Shown piece by piece: positions 9,914-20,120 of a stretch of 64,000 nt of DNA (position 1 is the stretch's first letter; the number at the start of each line of letters is the position of its first letter). A program made the position numbers and the translations under genes. The DNA comes from Riptortus pedestris (Eukaryota > Arthropoda > Insecta > Hemiptera > Alydidae): the NCBI GenBank assembly GCA_019009955.1, contig CM032230.1, forward strand, positions 129,432,001-129,496,000, given 5' to 3'. The notes beneath the pieces are model-generated. The model made no database searches, was not told the DNA's origin, and saw only the letters and a program-made list of their open reading frames with translations.

Positions 9914-11654
9914 TCACTTGTCAACTGGAATTGCTTTATATTTTCTTTCCCTTTTTTCCTTGAAGCTTCGTGTGTAGCTTTTCCTGCGATGAATAGCTTG
10001 CTGAACTTCCCGATGAAGTGACCAACAGTAATCCCCCTTCATGTTGGTACTCCAGCGGCCCTGGTAACGTTTTTCCATCACTTTTAAGTCCTGAGTGAAA
10101 CGCTCACACTTGCTCCTCACTAACATCTCCTAAATTTTCTATAGGAAGTAATCGAGGTGGCTGCTCAAGAAGTGAACTTTCAGGCTCATCAAACATCCTA
10201 ACTGTTCAAATTTTTTTAAAACATGTTAGCAACAATAGCCGTGATATTCTGGGTCTTTTTTATTTCCCAGGAAAACTTGGTGACAACTTGCTTGAATGAA
10301 AACCCATGCTTCTTTTTTCATTTGAGGTCATTGTGGATTCAAAGTTAACGACAAACATCATTTTTCTAATATCAGGCCCGGTTAAGACGCTTCTTTCAGT
10401 TTAGCTTCTGAAAGGTGTGGAAACTTCTGACAGAGATATTTGAAACAAAGCCCAATCTTTAGGCAAAGCCTTTACAAACTGTTTCATGAGACCGAACTTA
10501 ATATGTAGTGGTGGTAGGAGCACGTTTTTTGGATCTACAAGGTTTTTGCGTAAAATGTTCTTCTCGCCAGGCTTTTAAAGGGACTCCCTAGCAGGCAGTT
10601 CTTTCTGCACCAATGTTGATTCCGAGCTCTACTGTCACATTCACACAAGAAACATGGAAATTTGGTAAAACCCCCTTGCTGACCAAGGAGCATGCACGTA
10701 ACTTTCAAATCACACATATCATCCAACCGTGTGCAGAATAACCTATTTTATTTAACACTATTTCTAGATTTTCGTAACTCTCTTTCATATGTACAGAATG
10801 ACCGACAGGTACAGAGGCATACATGTTACCGTTGTGTAGTAAAACTGCCTTCAAAAATATTTTTGGATGAATCAATAAACAACCTCCAATCTTCTGTTTT
10901 GTATTCAATTCCAAACTCATTCATTAAACATGAATGTCTGAGCAGTACACCAAATCACCCTCTTGTTCAAAATACTTCGAAAAATTGTTGTTCTCTCTTC
11001 CTATACACATGAAAGCTGGTTCCAGCCGCCAGCAAGTTCTTTTCTTTTAGCCTAGAGCCAAGCAGTTCAGCTTTTTCTTTTGTTAAGCCCAGATCCCTAA
11101 CTAAGTCATTAGCTCGACCTGAGTGAACAATTTAGGCTCTACATTTTCTGTAACACATTGGAATTCTCATCGTGTTCATCTAACTCGACTGTACATCAGA
11201 AAATACTTCTGTTTCAATAGAATTTAAGTCCTCTGGTGGTTCCGGGATTGGCAAATCTACACCGTGCCCTATGGTCGGATGGCGGACGGAAGGTTAGGGT
11301 AGCTTATTACCTTCTTGTTTCTTAGAGTTATGACCAGTAATATCTACAACTGCAAAAGTAACAGTCATCGGAATGATTTTTTGGTACCCTCCAAAACCTG
11401 GGAACAGCAAAATTAAAGTGTTATTTATCTTATTTTGACAATTTCCTGAGGTCATCAACACATACATAACATAACTTATGCGGTGCCCAAGGTTTACCCT
11501 GGTCTAAGTTTGGTTCCAAAGTATGCCTAGATAAAACCTTTTTCACAAAGTCTGTAATGTTTCTTTGGTGCTTTTTAATAACAAACTCACCACAAATTAA
11601 CAAAAAACTGTCAGCAGAGTTTTTACAGCCGCGATGAGACATTGCACTGAGCAC
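9914..11654 (-). pseudogene. Decayed transposon-borne protein of an unnamed invertebrate family
   Basis: Fragments of one protein appear in order on the minus strand. First is an N-terminal region starting MSHRGCKNSADSFLLICGEF with 'ITDFVKKV' and 'KPWAPHKLCYVCVDDLRK' (about 11430-11640). Next comes 'FAVPRFWRVPKNHSDDCYFC' (about 11340-11400), then a proline-rich 'GHGVDLPIPEPPEDLNS' (about 11220-11270). A middle part follows with 'NLEIVLNKIGYSAHGWMICV', then 'DLKVTCMLLGQQGGFTKFPC' and CFLCECDSRARNQHW (10535-10920). After that is 'KNVLLPPLHIKFGLMKQFVK' (about 10460-10530), and last a C-terminal 'FTQDLKVMEKRYQGRW' and 'MKGDYCWSL' (9914-10126). I know this order from a multi-copy unnamed family in arthropods and cnidarians. 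Several frameshifts and stops make it a pseudogene. The DLKV...CFLC and ERFTQD motifs could be the acidic and Cys elements of a DDE-type transposase. That is inference. Confidence 0.7.
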
Positions 11655-11856
11655 ATGTACAGGAAACGTAAAAGTGAGGTTATGTTGAAAATAAACAAAA
11701 CATCAGCTGTTTAGCATGTGTTTCAGCAGTGCTGCCAACATCATCTTTATTCATTAGACCTATTTTTTCATGTTATCTTAACTATGAAAAAGCTGTTAAA
11801 TTCTAAAAATGTTTCTTATTTCATGAATTTAACTATTAAAAATGTGATAAATGGTG

Positions 11857-11958
11857 GGGTGATACAACTTTTTAAGCATCATATTTGGATTCAGCAACCT
11901 AAACAACATAAGAATAAGGTATTTTCATTAAAAAAAGTTTTTTCATCGTTGGCCTGTG
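11857..11958. repeat. Right terminal inverted repeat
   Basis: Right arm of the CACAG-ended transposon, GGGTGATACA...GTTGGCCTGTG, matching the inverted left arm at 9630-9740. Confidence 0.75.
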
Positions 11959-12105
11959 TAATCATTTTCACGTCGAAGTAAACCGATTAGATTAAAAGTC
12001 CGATTCTTAATTTGCCTTTGTTGGACCTTGGGATAATTGGCTTACAAATATAAAAACCCATAGAAATCTTCCTGGCCAATTCTCAGTGATTGGGTTTGAA
12101 GAGAA
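11959..12105 (+). repeat. Repeat F copy, right part (split)
   Basis: Resumes repeat F with TAATCATTTT (TAATCGTTTT in the uninterrupted copy). It carries a 20-base extra stretch before AGATTAAAAGTCC, then 'GGGATAATTGGCTTACAAAT' and 'CCTGGCCAATTCTCAGTG'. Confidence 0.65.
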
Positions 12106-12107
12106 AG

Positions 12108-12472
12108 AACTCGATATTTAGTCGTTTTATGTAAAAAGAAAGATCAAATTCGTTAACGGCTGAAATCGAACCAGGGGGAATGGGGGGTTTAGAGGGGGGG
12201 GGGAGAATTTTGAAAACTCGAAATATCTCCGTTACCATAAGTCGGATCGAAAAAGTGTATAGAATCAATCTTATTGAAAATTAAATGTACTATAAATAAT
12301 GTTATATACATTTATTCTGTATCTTGAATATTAACCGAGATATTTGCATTTGTATTGAGTGTGTGTGGTCGGCAGGAGTCGGCTGCGTTCGGAACTTTCG
12401 TCCCCACCTGAATAGGTTTAGAGATTTCTTATCTGCCTATCTTACGCAGCCCCTGCGTGACGGATGTTTTAT
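12108..12472 (+). mobile_element. HINE 3' half
   Basis: Begins in the 'CTCGATATTTAGTCGTTTTA' block, carries a G-rich tract (12167-12202), and has 'AATATCTCCGTTACCATAAG' and 'TTAACCGAGATATTTGCATT'. It ends TTACGCAGCCCCTGCGTGAC followed by GGATGTTTT. The 5' half and microsatellite are absent. Confidence 0.7.
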
Positions 12473-12574
12473 CTCTCTTAATATTCAAGAAAGAGAAAGA
12501 ATAAATAATACAAAATTTACTGAACATTTCATTTTCTATAGGTTTGATTGTATACAATTAACCAATATGAAGAA

Positions 12575-12822
12575 TAATGTCGGTCGTTTCTAGAATTTTC
12601 GAAATCATTTTCATCTAAACCCCGTGATACGACTTTAGTCAGGTACGAAGTCGAGCAGTAGTTTTACATAAAACGCTTAAATATAATTTTTTTAACAGTC
12701 AGTTAACGAATATTTCGTCAGCTACAGCGTTAAGACGTTAAGTTTATAGGATCGATGGACATTTGAAGAAATTATTGAAAAATCCCGCCTTGAGTACAAC
12801 CTGTGTTGATTTCCCAGCGGTC
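12575..12822 (-). mobile_element. HINE 5' half, degenerate
   Basis: Minus-strand copy without microsatellite. It has 'AGGATCGATGGACATTTGAA', 'CTTGAGTACAACCTGTGTTG' and an eroded terminal palindrome. Confidence 0.5.
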
Positions 12823-13255
12823 TTTCCAATGTTATTCATCCTTTTGAAATTTATAAGTCTATTTTTCAAGCCCTTAGAAGCGTTAAATGCGAACCTAGCT
12901 TAAGCATTGAAAATTCTATAATAAAAATAAGGCAATTTCATGTAGTAAAGAACTTATATAGGATTTGTCGTTAAGGGAGAGAGGATGTCGTGCTAATGCT
13001 GCTATAAAGGAGGAAGGTTGTATTGGCTGTGTACACCATCTGCTATCGTGCTTCCCTGGCAGCCCATTATACAAGATCACTTTGTGCTTTATTCCATCTA
13101 CTTATGCCACTCTCACAAATAGTGCTTTTTACATCTATTTCTCGCTCGACGACTAAATTTATTAGGTTTGCCTTTATAAAGAAGTGAAATTGACTTCTTT
13201 CTTCATGATTTATTTATTCTTAAACTTCTACATTATTTTACCTTCGTCACGATAA
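12823..13255. other. No recognised gene
   Basis: A 63-codon frame at 12965-13156 (starting MSLRERGCRANAAIK) has no recognised domain. No repeat terminus is seen. Confidence 0.35.
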
Positions 13256-13720
13256 AAATTCCGCCATGCAAGGTCTGCGTAAACTAAGCAGATATCCCAC
13301 GAAATGGTTTACAATAGATAAATCTACATACTGGTAAAACCCCCGTGAATATTAAGTGAATAAATACGTACGGTAAAGAGACATATTTCAGCCAATTTAC
13401 GAGTTAATCTCTACAACGGAAAGCATGTGAAAACAAACAGGTCAGCCAACTTCGCCAGACCTGAATACATTGATAGAAATATTCTAGACCGGAAAGAATG
13501 ACAATTAATGAAATATATCTGAATATGACATATTTATTTCATTGAAAACTATTTATTGTAGATGGTGCAGTAATTTATAATGTATCAGACTAATTTTTAT
13601 CTCAATCAATCAAATTTTACTAGTTCAAGAACTTAAGACGGTGTGGCGGAGGGTATCAGAACATATTTGCACGTATCTCGTATAATAGAGGTCTCTTGAA
13701 AACAATATCATGGATCATTT
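13256..13720 (-). mobile_element. HINE 3' half, long subfamily
   Basis: A worn 3' end (CCGCCATGCAAGGTCTGCGT) and the long-subfamily interior ('AATACGTACGGTAA', 'ATTTATTTCATTGAAAACTA', 'TCAATCAAATTTTACTAGTT') down to the '...GTATAATAGAGGTCTCTTG' segment. Confidence 0.6.
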
Positions 13721-14076
13721 GTGATTTTGATGGACTGAGGGGCCCATGACTTACATGTATAATATTTTTTTGCAGGTATTTCACTTGACAACTTGATTCA
13801 TGGAAGTCTTTACCAAAAAAATAATTCTTGCTCTGGAAGTAAGACTTATTCTTGAAATTCCTCATCGATTTTATTTTGAGAGTTTTCAGAAATATTGACA
13901 GCTCAGTGAATCTGATTTTTCTTTTAATTGTTTTACGTCAATATTTTATTATGCCAGCTTTATCAGAAGGACCTATATTTACAGAATCGATGATTTTCTC
14001 TTTACTTGCTTTCCTTCAACCGTAGAATTGAGGGTCAGACTGACGCACATTGGTAACCCAGGGTTAAGGAAAATAT
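13721..14076. other. No recognised gene
   Basis: No element boundaries are seen. A 69-codon minus frame at 13656-13865 overlaps HINE sequence and is not supported as coding. Confidence 0.35.
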
Positions 14077-14692
14077 TGTTGCGAAAACTAAGTACATATA
14101 AAATTAAACAGAGTTAATCACATATTTACAAAGTACGAATGAGATGAAAGGAGCCGACCGATGGAAGGACTATTTGCTCCCGAAGTGTCTACTGACGCTT
14201 CTACGCGTCTAGTCCCTTCGAAACAGTATCCTTTGATGTCGCCGTTCCTCTATAAAAGCGTACAGCTCGCCCCAACACTTTTAGTTTTTTCTAAGCTCTC
14301 TTCAAGTGATCAACAGTGCGTTCAGTGCAGCTTTAGTGAACAGTGCGTATTATTGGAGTGCGGTAAAGTGTTTTATGTGAAGAACAGTCTTGTGCCGTGT
14401 TTAATTAAAGAACAATGCAGTGCCGTTTCTTTGCGAAGATTAGTGCAGTGCCGTGTTTTTGTGAACTTCAGTGAACGGAGTGAGTTATTGGACTGGGTAA
14501 TAACAAGATCAGTGAAGCTATCAGTGTATTCTGTGAGTAGTAGTTAAGAATAATTAACCAAGTGTGTAGTATATTATTAAATAAATAGTGAAGTGTTAAA
14601 AACTCTGAAGCCTGCGTGTGTTTAATTTTGCAATACAAAAGAACTCTAATAAACATTTATTACTCATTTTTGATTTTGTAATAAACGTAACA
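14077..14692 (+). mobile_element. Solo LTR with readable promoter
   Basis: TGTTGCGAAAAC...CGTAACA, 616 bp. Flanks AATAT (14072-14076) and AATGT (14693-14697) match at four of five positions, suggesting a worn 5-bp duplication. TATAAAAG lies at 14251-14258 and AATAAA at 14580-14585. The middle carries repeated CAGTGC(A/C)GTG-like units shared with the other two LTRs. The 128-codon frame starting 14161 is LTR sequence and not a gene. Confidence 0.8.
14251..14258 (+). promoter_or_regulatory. TATA box of solo LTR
   Basis: TATAAAAG, at the same relative place as the TATA-like boxes of the other two LTR copies. Confidence 0.55.
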
Positions 14693-15221
14693 AATGTGTG
14701 CTGATTGGTAGCACAGTGTGCCGGCAGGGTTGCAGATTTAACGCCCAGTAAAATAGCAACGAGATAGCAGTTGGCTCGAGTTACGAACAGAAAATAAGAG
14801 TTACAGAGTGGCCACAGAGAGTCACAAAACCTGGACGAGAGCTTGGCTTACTGCTAATGACGTCATAAAGCCCCTCTCCCGAAATTGCCGCCCCTAAAAC
14901 GGACATCTGTTCAACTCTAGAGATAACCAACAATCTCATCGATAGCCATAACATTAGGACAATTATGGCCGAGCGAACTTATGACATTTATTACAGTTTC
15001 AAAGTTATGTAAACTAGTTTCAATAAAGTTTGACTCTAGTCCAGATTGGCAGAACCATAAACCATTCTTGCTTAAAGACTGTTTTCCAACTTGTTTACAA
15101 CGCTGGGGGATGAAGTCTGAAAACGGCATTTCCTCTGGTCATAAACAAGAAATAATCAGAGAAAAATTCGGAATTCAAATTTAACTGAGCTTACAAAATT
15201 GTAGGCATTTGATATCCTATT
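14693..15221. other. No recognised gene
   Basis: Three overlapping short frames on both strands (14917-15362) show no domain. The segment has a slightly higher GC content at 14700-14900. No element ends are recognised. Confidence 0.35.
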
Positions 15222-15446
15222 GGGGCTCGGGTTAGCCATGCGGGTTAAAGGATTGGCTTTAAACACACATGGTAAACCTAGTGTGGCGAGTTCAACTTCC
15301 GCCTGGGCAAATAGGAATTTATTTAGTAACGAACTCATTAAATAAAATAATTTGTCCCACACTGGCTAGAATAGGGTGGTAAACTGTAGATAACCCGTCT
15401 CAATTAGCTATAGTTGCATAAAGTGGCGGTTAATAAATAAATAATT
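15222..15446 (+). mobile_element. tRNA-derived SINE, full length
   Basis: GGGGCTCGGGTTAGCCATGC start, B-box-like GAGTTCAACTTCC (mutated), body 'GTAGATAACCCGTCTCAATT' and tail TTAATAAATAAATAATT. Confidence 0.8.
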
Positions 15447-15489
15447 AATATTCGCATGAAATGATAGTTGACTTCCAAATCACGTTCAT

Positions 15490-15716
15490 GATAAAAATTC
15501 TGCCAGGCAGTGGCTGCTTAAACTAAGCCAATTTTCCTAGTGTGTGCTAGCGTAACACATTTTTTATCTCATATCACAACATATTCTCTATTTCTATGTG
15601 GAAAACCGAGTGATTAGAGATAGTCGGGGGTTATTGAAGGCAGAAAATAAAGCAGTAGTTACGAAAAAATGAATGGATGGAAGTAACGAACCACCCCCGG
15701 AGTATCAAAAGTACTA
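15490..15716 (-). mobile_element. Degenerate HINE 3' part
   Basis: A worn 3' end (CTGCCAGGCAGTGGCTGC...AAACTAAGC) and the 'TTATTGAAGGCAGAAAATAA' segment. It ends at the TTAA used by the piggyBac element. Confidence 0.5.
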
Positions 15717-15720
15717 TTAA

Positions 15721-16722
15721 CCCTAGAATGGTATTGAACGTAAAAATTACGTATGATCTGGTTTGAACTGTTATCAAACGGCCATTAATGACCCCACCAC
15801 CCCCACCCCACTGCTATGAGCCCTCCAGACAGTTCAGCCTTGATATTCGCCAAGTGCAGCTAAGTGAACCTTCCCACTCATCCAATAATATTTTTTGAAA
15901 TAAAAACGACACGTAATATTTACGTATCAATATTATTAACCGCAACTTTTCGGCACGTAAAATTTACGTATCGCTACTAATAACCGGTTTTTATGCCATA
16001 ACATAGTTAATATTATTCTCAATTTATTTTCTTCTAATTTATTTTTATGTTCTAATTTATTTTCTCTTAATGTTTTTCACTTTTATTTTTGAATATAAAA
16101 AAGACAAAGATGTATAGAAAGAATATAAATAATCTGTTTATAGTTTCGGAAAAAAATATTCAATGGATGAAGAAATCAGAAATTTGTTGAAAGAACTCTC
16201 CAATGATTCAGATGGGGAAAATGACAATTATGAAATAGATGGATATGGATACGACAGCGATGATTATCCGGAGTATTCTCCAAGTGCTGAGGAGGTTGAG
16301 CTTTCGGAAATGATTGCAACACAGAGTGGGCTAGATAGCGATGAGTGTGAGAAAATTTTAGAAAACATCAAGGCTATTGAAGAAAGAGAAGAAACACAGA
16401 AGCAAAAAACCTAAAAACTCTCAACCACACAATATTGACAGATCAGTCACAATAAATGTAGAAGGTGGGTTGTGCTTGGTAAGAATGGTTATGAATGGAG
16501 CACCCAACCTCCGGAACGTGTTTCGAACAGAACGCCTGAAAGGAATGTCGTGCACATTATTAGATATTAAAGTAGATAAAAGTTAAAGATAAGTGTATGT
16601 TTTAATAAAATAGTCACAAACATTAACAAAATTTTGAATAATTTCACCAATACCCTGTAGCACACGTAAAATTTACGCATCACTACCATTAAGTGGGGAA
16701 TAATGTCACTACCATTCTAGGG
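15721..16722 (+). mobile_element. piggyBac element with TTAA duplication
   Basis: TTAA at 15717-15720 and 16723-16726 flanks a 1002-bp element with 13-bp inverted ends CCCTAGAATGGTA...TACCATTCTAGGG. This is the target and end type of piggyBac. Subterminal palindromes of the form ACGTAAA(A)TTTACGT recur at about 15738, 15909, 15956 and 16663. The internal gene is an N-terminal stub (16163-16570), so the copy is an internally deleted, non-autonomous derivative. Confidence 0.9.
16163..16570 (+). pseudogene. piggyBac transposase N-terminal stub
   Basis: The start MDEEIRNLLKELSNDSDGEN opens an acidic, low-complexity N-terminus of about 83 residues, typical of piggyBac transposases, and ends at TAA 16412-16414. 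After a further in-frame stop the same frame resumes at about 16451. It reads 'KNGYEWSTQPPERVSNRTPE' then RNVVHIIR before TAA 16568-16570. That matches the 'K.G..W...PP.R...RNIV' section that precedes the catalytic domain in the family. All DDD catalytic residues and the C-terminal Cys-rich finger are missing. Confidence 0.75.
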
Positions 16723-16734
16723 TTAAGGAGTGGT

Positions 16735-17390
16735 CATTGAGCCATAGGAGTACTAGACGGGAGGAAGTTCTTCTTGCCAGACTCGGGATCGGCCACACAT
16801 ACCTGACACATAGACACTTAATGACAAGGCTGATAACCCTATATGCAACAAACTCCTTACGATAAAACACATACTAACAGACTGCATCCAACGAGAAAAC
16901 CTTCACATACCCCACGATATGACACAACTATTAACTAGCAGCAGCCAATATATTCCACAAATACTAACATATCTAAAACACATCAACATTTACAAAAACA
17001 TATAATACAAAATAGAATAGGTATACAGCATACCTAGAAAGATTTAAAAGGGTTAACTTTTATTGTATTCTTTGCACAAAGCACGGATATGAGAAAGAAT
17101 CAGGTATTGAAGAAATATTTTCCATAATTTAAAAAAAAAAAGGTAATCAGATGAAGGAGTAAATATATCATCCTAATTATGCAAATCACTAAGGGGTACA
17201 AAAGTAAATAAATAAAATAAAAAAAAATAATAATATAAATGTACTAGTATATACGAATAACATAATTTTTTTTATTAATACAATTTTAAACTGTTGTCTT
17301 TATCACTAGTCTAATGTTTATTTATATTTGGTTATATAATGTTTATTTATGTCTTATGTTTATTAATTGTCTTAATTACTAGTATTTAAT
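16735..17390 (+). mobile_element. LINE 3' end, 5'-truncated
   Basis: The end of a non-LTR retrotransposon ORF2 is followed by its 3' UTR. The reading EEVLLARLGIGHTYLTHRHL starts at 16761. After a frameshift it continues 'LLTIKHILTDCIQREN' and ends 'LKHINIYKNI' with TAA at 17003-17005. The 'RL.IGHT.L...' and 'LT.KHIL.DC' motifs are typical of the region behind reverse transcriptase in Jockey-like and related LINEs. The 3' UTR is shared with 54195-54757. Confidence 0.72.
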
Positions 17391-17419
17391 GATTACTTGT
17401 TAAATATGATCTATATGTG

Positions 17420-18110
17420 GATATGTTGACTGAAACAGTTAAATATCGAGTAAGGTATAGATGAAATGAACATTTTCGAGACAAGAACATAAAACCTAAA
17501 CTGAAAGAGTCATCGCGCAATGAATTTGCATGTATCTCGAAAAAATAAAGGTCTATTAATGAAGGCTGAAAATAAAACAGCTGGAATATCTAGATGAATA
17601 CTTGAATTACGGAAACTTCAATAGCTCGATAACTGTAGACCCACCAATAGGATAACAAGGTTGGTTCTGTAACATTCTACGATGCGACTCTCAATAACGA
17701 CAGTATTTTGAATTTTTGAGCAACCACCCCTCCTCTAAACCCCCAACATTCCATGTCCGAATTCAACCAATAACAAATATAATCTTTAGTGTTGACTGAA
17801 GCAGTTAAATAAGGAGTACGGTATAGATTAAGTAAACATCTTCAAAGACAACGTAAAACTTTAAAAAAAGAGAACGTAAAATTTTAATTGATGACGTCAT
17901 CTCGCAACGAATTTGCGTGTATCTCGAATAATAAATGTCCCTTGGAAACACCATTTGGTTTTTAAGCTTACAGTAATGTGGTTCATGATATAACTGCTTA
18001 TTGTTAATATGACATGAGTAGGGGTGGGGGTTTACTGAAGGCTGAAAACTAAATAATCCAAATATCTCGGTCAGAGATAATATGTACACAGTAATATCTA
18101 TAGGAAATTA
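17420..18110 (-). mobile_element. Degenerate HINE sequence, two overlapping relics
   Basis: Minus-strand interior blocks occur twice (about 17440-17780 and 17790-18110), including 'TTGCATGTATCTCG' or 'TTGCGTGTATCTCG', 'GGTTTACTGAAGGCTGAAAA' and 'CCAAATATCTCGGTCA'. The 94-codon minus frame at 17805-18089 is not a gene. Confidence 0.5.
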
Positions 18111-18138
18111 AATTTAAAAATACATTGATCCTATACAC

Positions 18139-18254
18139 TTTTAGCAGATTTCCATTCAGGGAAATCAGCTATTGAGGTTGTGCTCATGACGAAATTTTCT
18201 TCAAATGTCCATCGATCCTAACTAGGAGATGACGAAAATGAGGTCCGTTCAAAA

Positions 18255-18312
<58 letters not shown>

Positions 18313-19094
18313 ATCTATCTATATATTTGTCTGTTACCGCTCTAGCGGTCGCAATTTTTGTTTAATCGTTACCAAACTCGATATTTAGTCGTTTTATGTA
18401 AAAGAAAGATTAAATACGTTAACGGCTGAAATTAGAGGGAGGGAAGGGGGTTAAAGGGGGAGAATTTTGAAAATTCGAAATATCTCCGTTACTATAAGTC
18501 GGATCGAAAAAGTGTATAGAATCAATCTTATTGAAAATTAAATGTACTATAAATAATGTTACATATATACATATATTCTGCATCTTGAATATTAACCGAG
18601 ATATTTGCAGTTTTCAGCTTTCAGTAAACCCCCCTTCTACTCGGATTACATAAACAATGCTTTGTTAAATAATAAAATACATTAATTGAAGCCTAAATAA
18701 CAAATATTGTTTTCATTGAGCTTTTACTTTGTGAGATATATGCAAATACGTTCTGTTGACCCCCTCCCCCTTCGTTTGTTTTTGGATTACTAAAATTTGA
18801 GTGATTGAGATAAAACTGATTCTGATTCATTACAAATTACACCACTAGCTTTAGTAAATTGTTTTCAATAAAATTAATATGTTATATTTAGATATATTTC
18901 ATTAATTGTTTGTCTTTCCTATCTATCTATGCAGCGCTACGGGGTTGACTTGCCTGTTTGTTTACAATTCAGCCTTGTATTGTACATTTACTGCGCATTC
19001 ACGATTGTGTTACCTGTATGTATATTTTTCTTTTGTAAAGCTTCGCGTGGGAAATCTGCTTAGTTTACGCAGCCCCTGCGTGACGGACTTTTTT
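18139..19094 (+). mobile_element. HINE full-length copy, long subfamily
   Basis: TTTTAGCAGATTTCC at 18139, (TA)n at 18258-18310, G-rich tract (18429-18460), 'TATTAACCGAGATATTTGCA', and the long-subfamily interior ('AAAATTTGAGTGATTGAGAT', 'TGTTTGTTTACAATTCAG'). The end is GGGAAATCTGCTTAGTTTAC, the ACGCAG-CCC-CTGCGT hairpin and GACGGACTTTTTT. It is about 955 bp. Confidence 0.85.
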
Positions 19095-19620
19095 GATCCG
19101 CCTTATTATAACGAAGATATTTCAAATTTTCGAAATGTCTCCCCTCTAAAACCCACACCCCCAAAGTCAGATTTAATCTGTTAACGAACTTGATATTTCT
19201 TTTACTATAAAATGCTGAGGAATTTTTTCAAACATACCGTCACTAGGGAAATCTGCTAAAATAATTACCCTTTAGCTTTCAACAATAATTTTTAATAAAA
19301 TTGCTGTACTATGAACACTTTGGTTTCGAGCCTCTCTGTGCGTGTAAAAGCATCGTGTTTGTTAGTGCGAGAGTTTTTGAAACAGAAAAAAAATGTTACC
19401 CCTCCAGCTGGTCCGATTTCAGCCGATAACGAACTAGATCATTAGTTTTGCATTAAACACTTATATATCGAGTTTGGTAACGGTAAAACAATAATTGCAA
19501 ATGCTACAGCGCTATATACAATATATAAAATTCTGAAGGAACTTCATTTCCGTCATCTCCTATGCCAGATGGATATCTGAGGAAATTTTTTGAAAATCGC
19601 GTCATGAGTACATCATACTC
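19095..19620 (-). mobile_element. Two minus-strand HINE fragments
   Basis: 19095-19258 is an internally deleted copy ending GGGAAATCTGCTAAA. It directly abuts the previous copy's 3' end. 19385-19620 is a second fragment with 'GGTCCGATTTCAGCCGATAA' and 'AATCGCGTCATGAGTAC', with a decayed microsatellite. Confidence 0.6.
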
Positions 19621-20120
19621 AAAAATAAACACGCTAATGAGGAATGTTATTTCAGAAAATCGTACAGCAATTGTAGGAAAGTTTGTACATTTAACACATT
19701 AAAACCTCTATAATTTTTTGTTGTTCATATTCTGCCACACATTTGGATTAAATCTATAAAGTGTAGGTAAATGAAACCATGAATAATTCTTGCATCAAGT
19801 AGACGTACAGAGTTATGAACTTCTGATGGAAGAGACAATTCAGAAATAATGAGAATGCTAGAAGAAAGTTATAGAGTTATGAGAAAAGTTCCACTCACTA
19901 TGCTCCTCAAATCCCCCATTCCTAATTTCCATGGGAAACTTATACAATCACAATTGAAAGTTATACTTGCCCACAAATTTCTACGAGCTCTCTAGCAATG
20001 TTTATTTTATAGTTTATATACTGAAGTTTTTTATTTGTGTCTCTAGTTATTTTTTTATATAGTCGGCTCACGATAATCCAAATCACGCTACTTTGAACCG
20101 TTTCTTTTGACAAACCACCC
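19621..20120. other. No recognised gene
   Basis: AT-rich, with no repeat terminus and no domain. The 78-codon minus frame at 19961-20197 runs into a HINE 3' end. Confidence 0.4.

Larger units (their letters stand above)
9630..11958 (-). mobile_element. 2.3-kb CACAG-ended DNA transposon
   Basis: The ends are CACAGGCCAAC (9630) and GTTGGCCTGTG (11958), followed by longer imperfect inverted repeats of about 105 bp. Both share GGGTGATACA, TTTGGATTCAGCA and ATTAAAAAAAGTTTT in order (left 9630-9740, right 11857-11958). The flanks are TAA on both sides (9627-9629 and 11959-11961), consistent with a 3-bp target duplication. Repeat F at 2000-2305 provides a related uninterrupted site. Inside is a single, decayed, intronless gene (9914-11654, minus). 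CAC(A/T)-starting ends with a 2-4 bp duplication are typical of the CMC group (CACTA/Mirage/Chapaev). Membership is an inference. Confidence 0.75.

Noticed and set aside
14161..14547. 128-codon frame, and the similar 102- and 91-codon frames at 2601 and 4744
   Set aside because: All three fall inside solo LTRs and reflect the repeated CAGTGC-type units; they differ between LTR copies.
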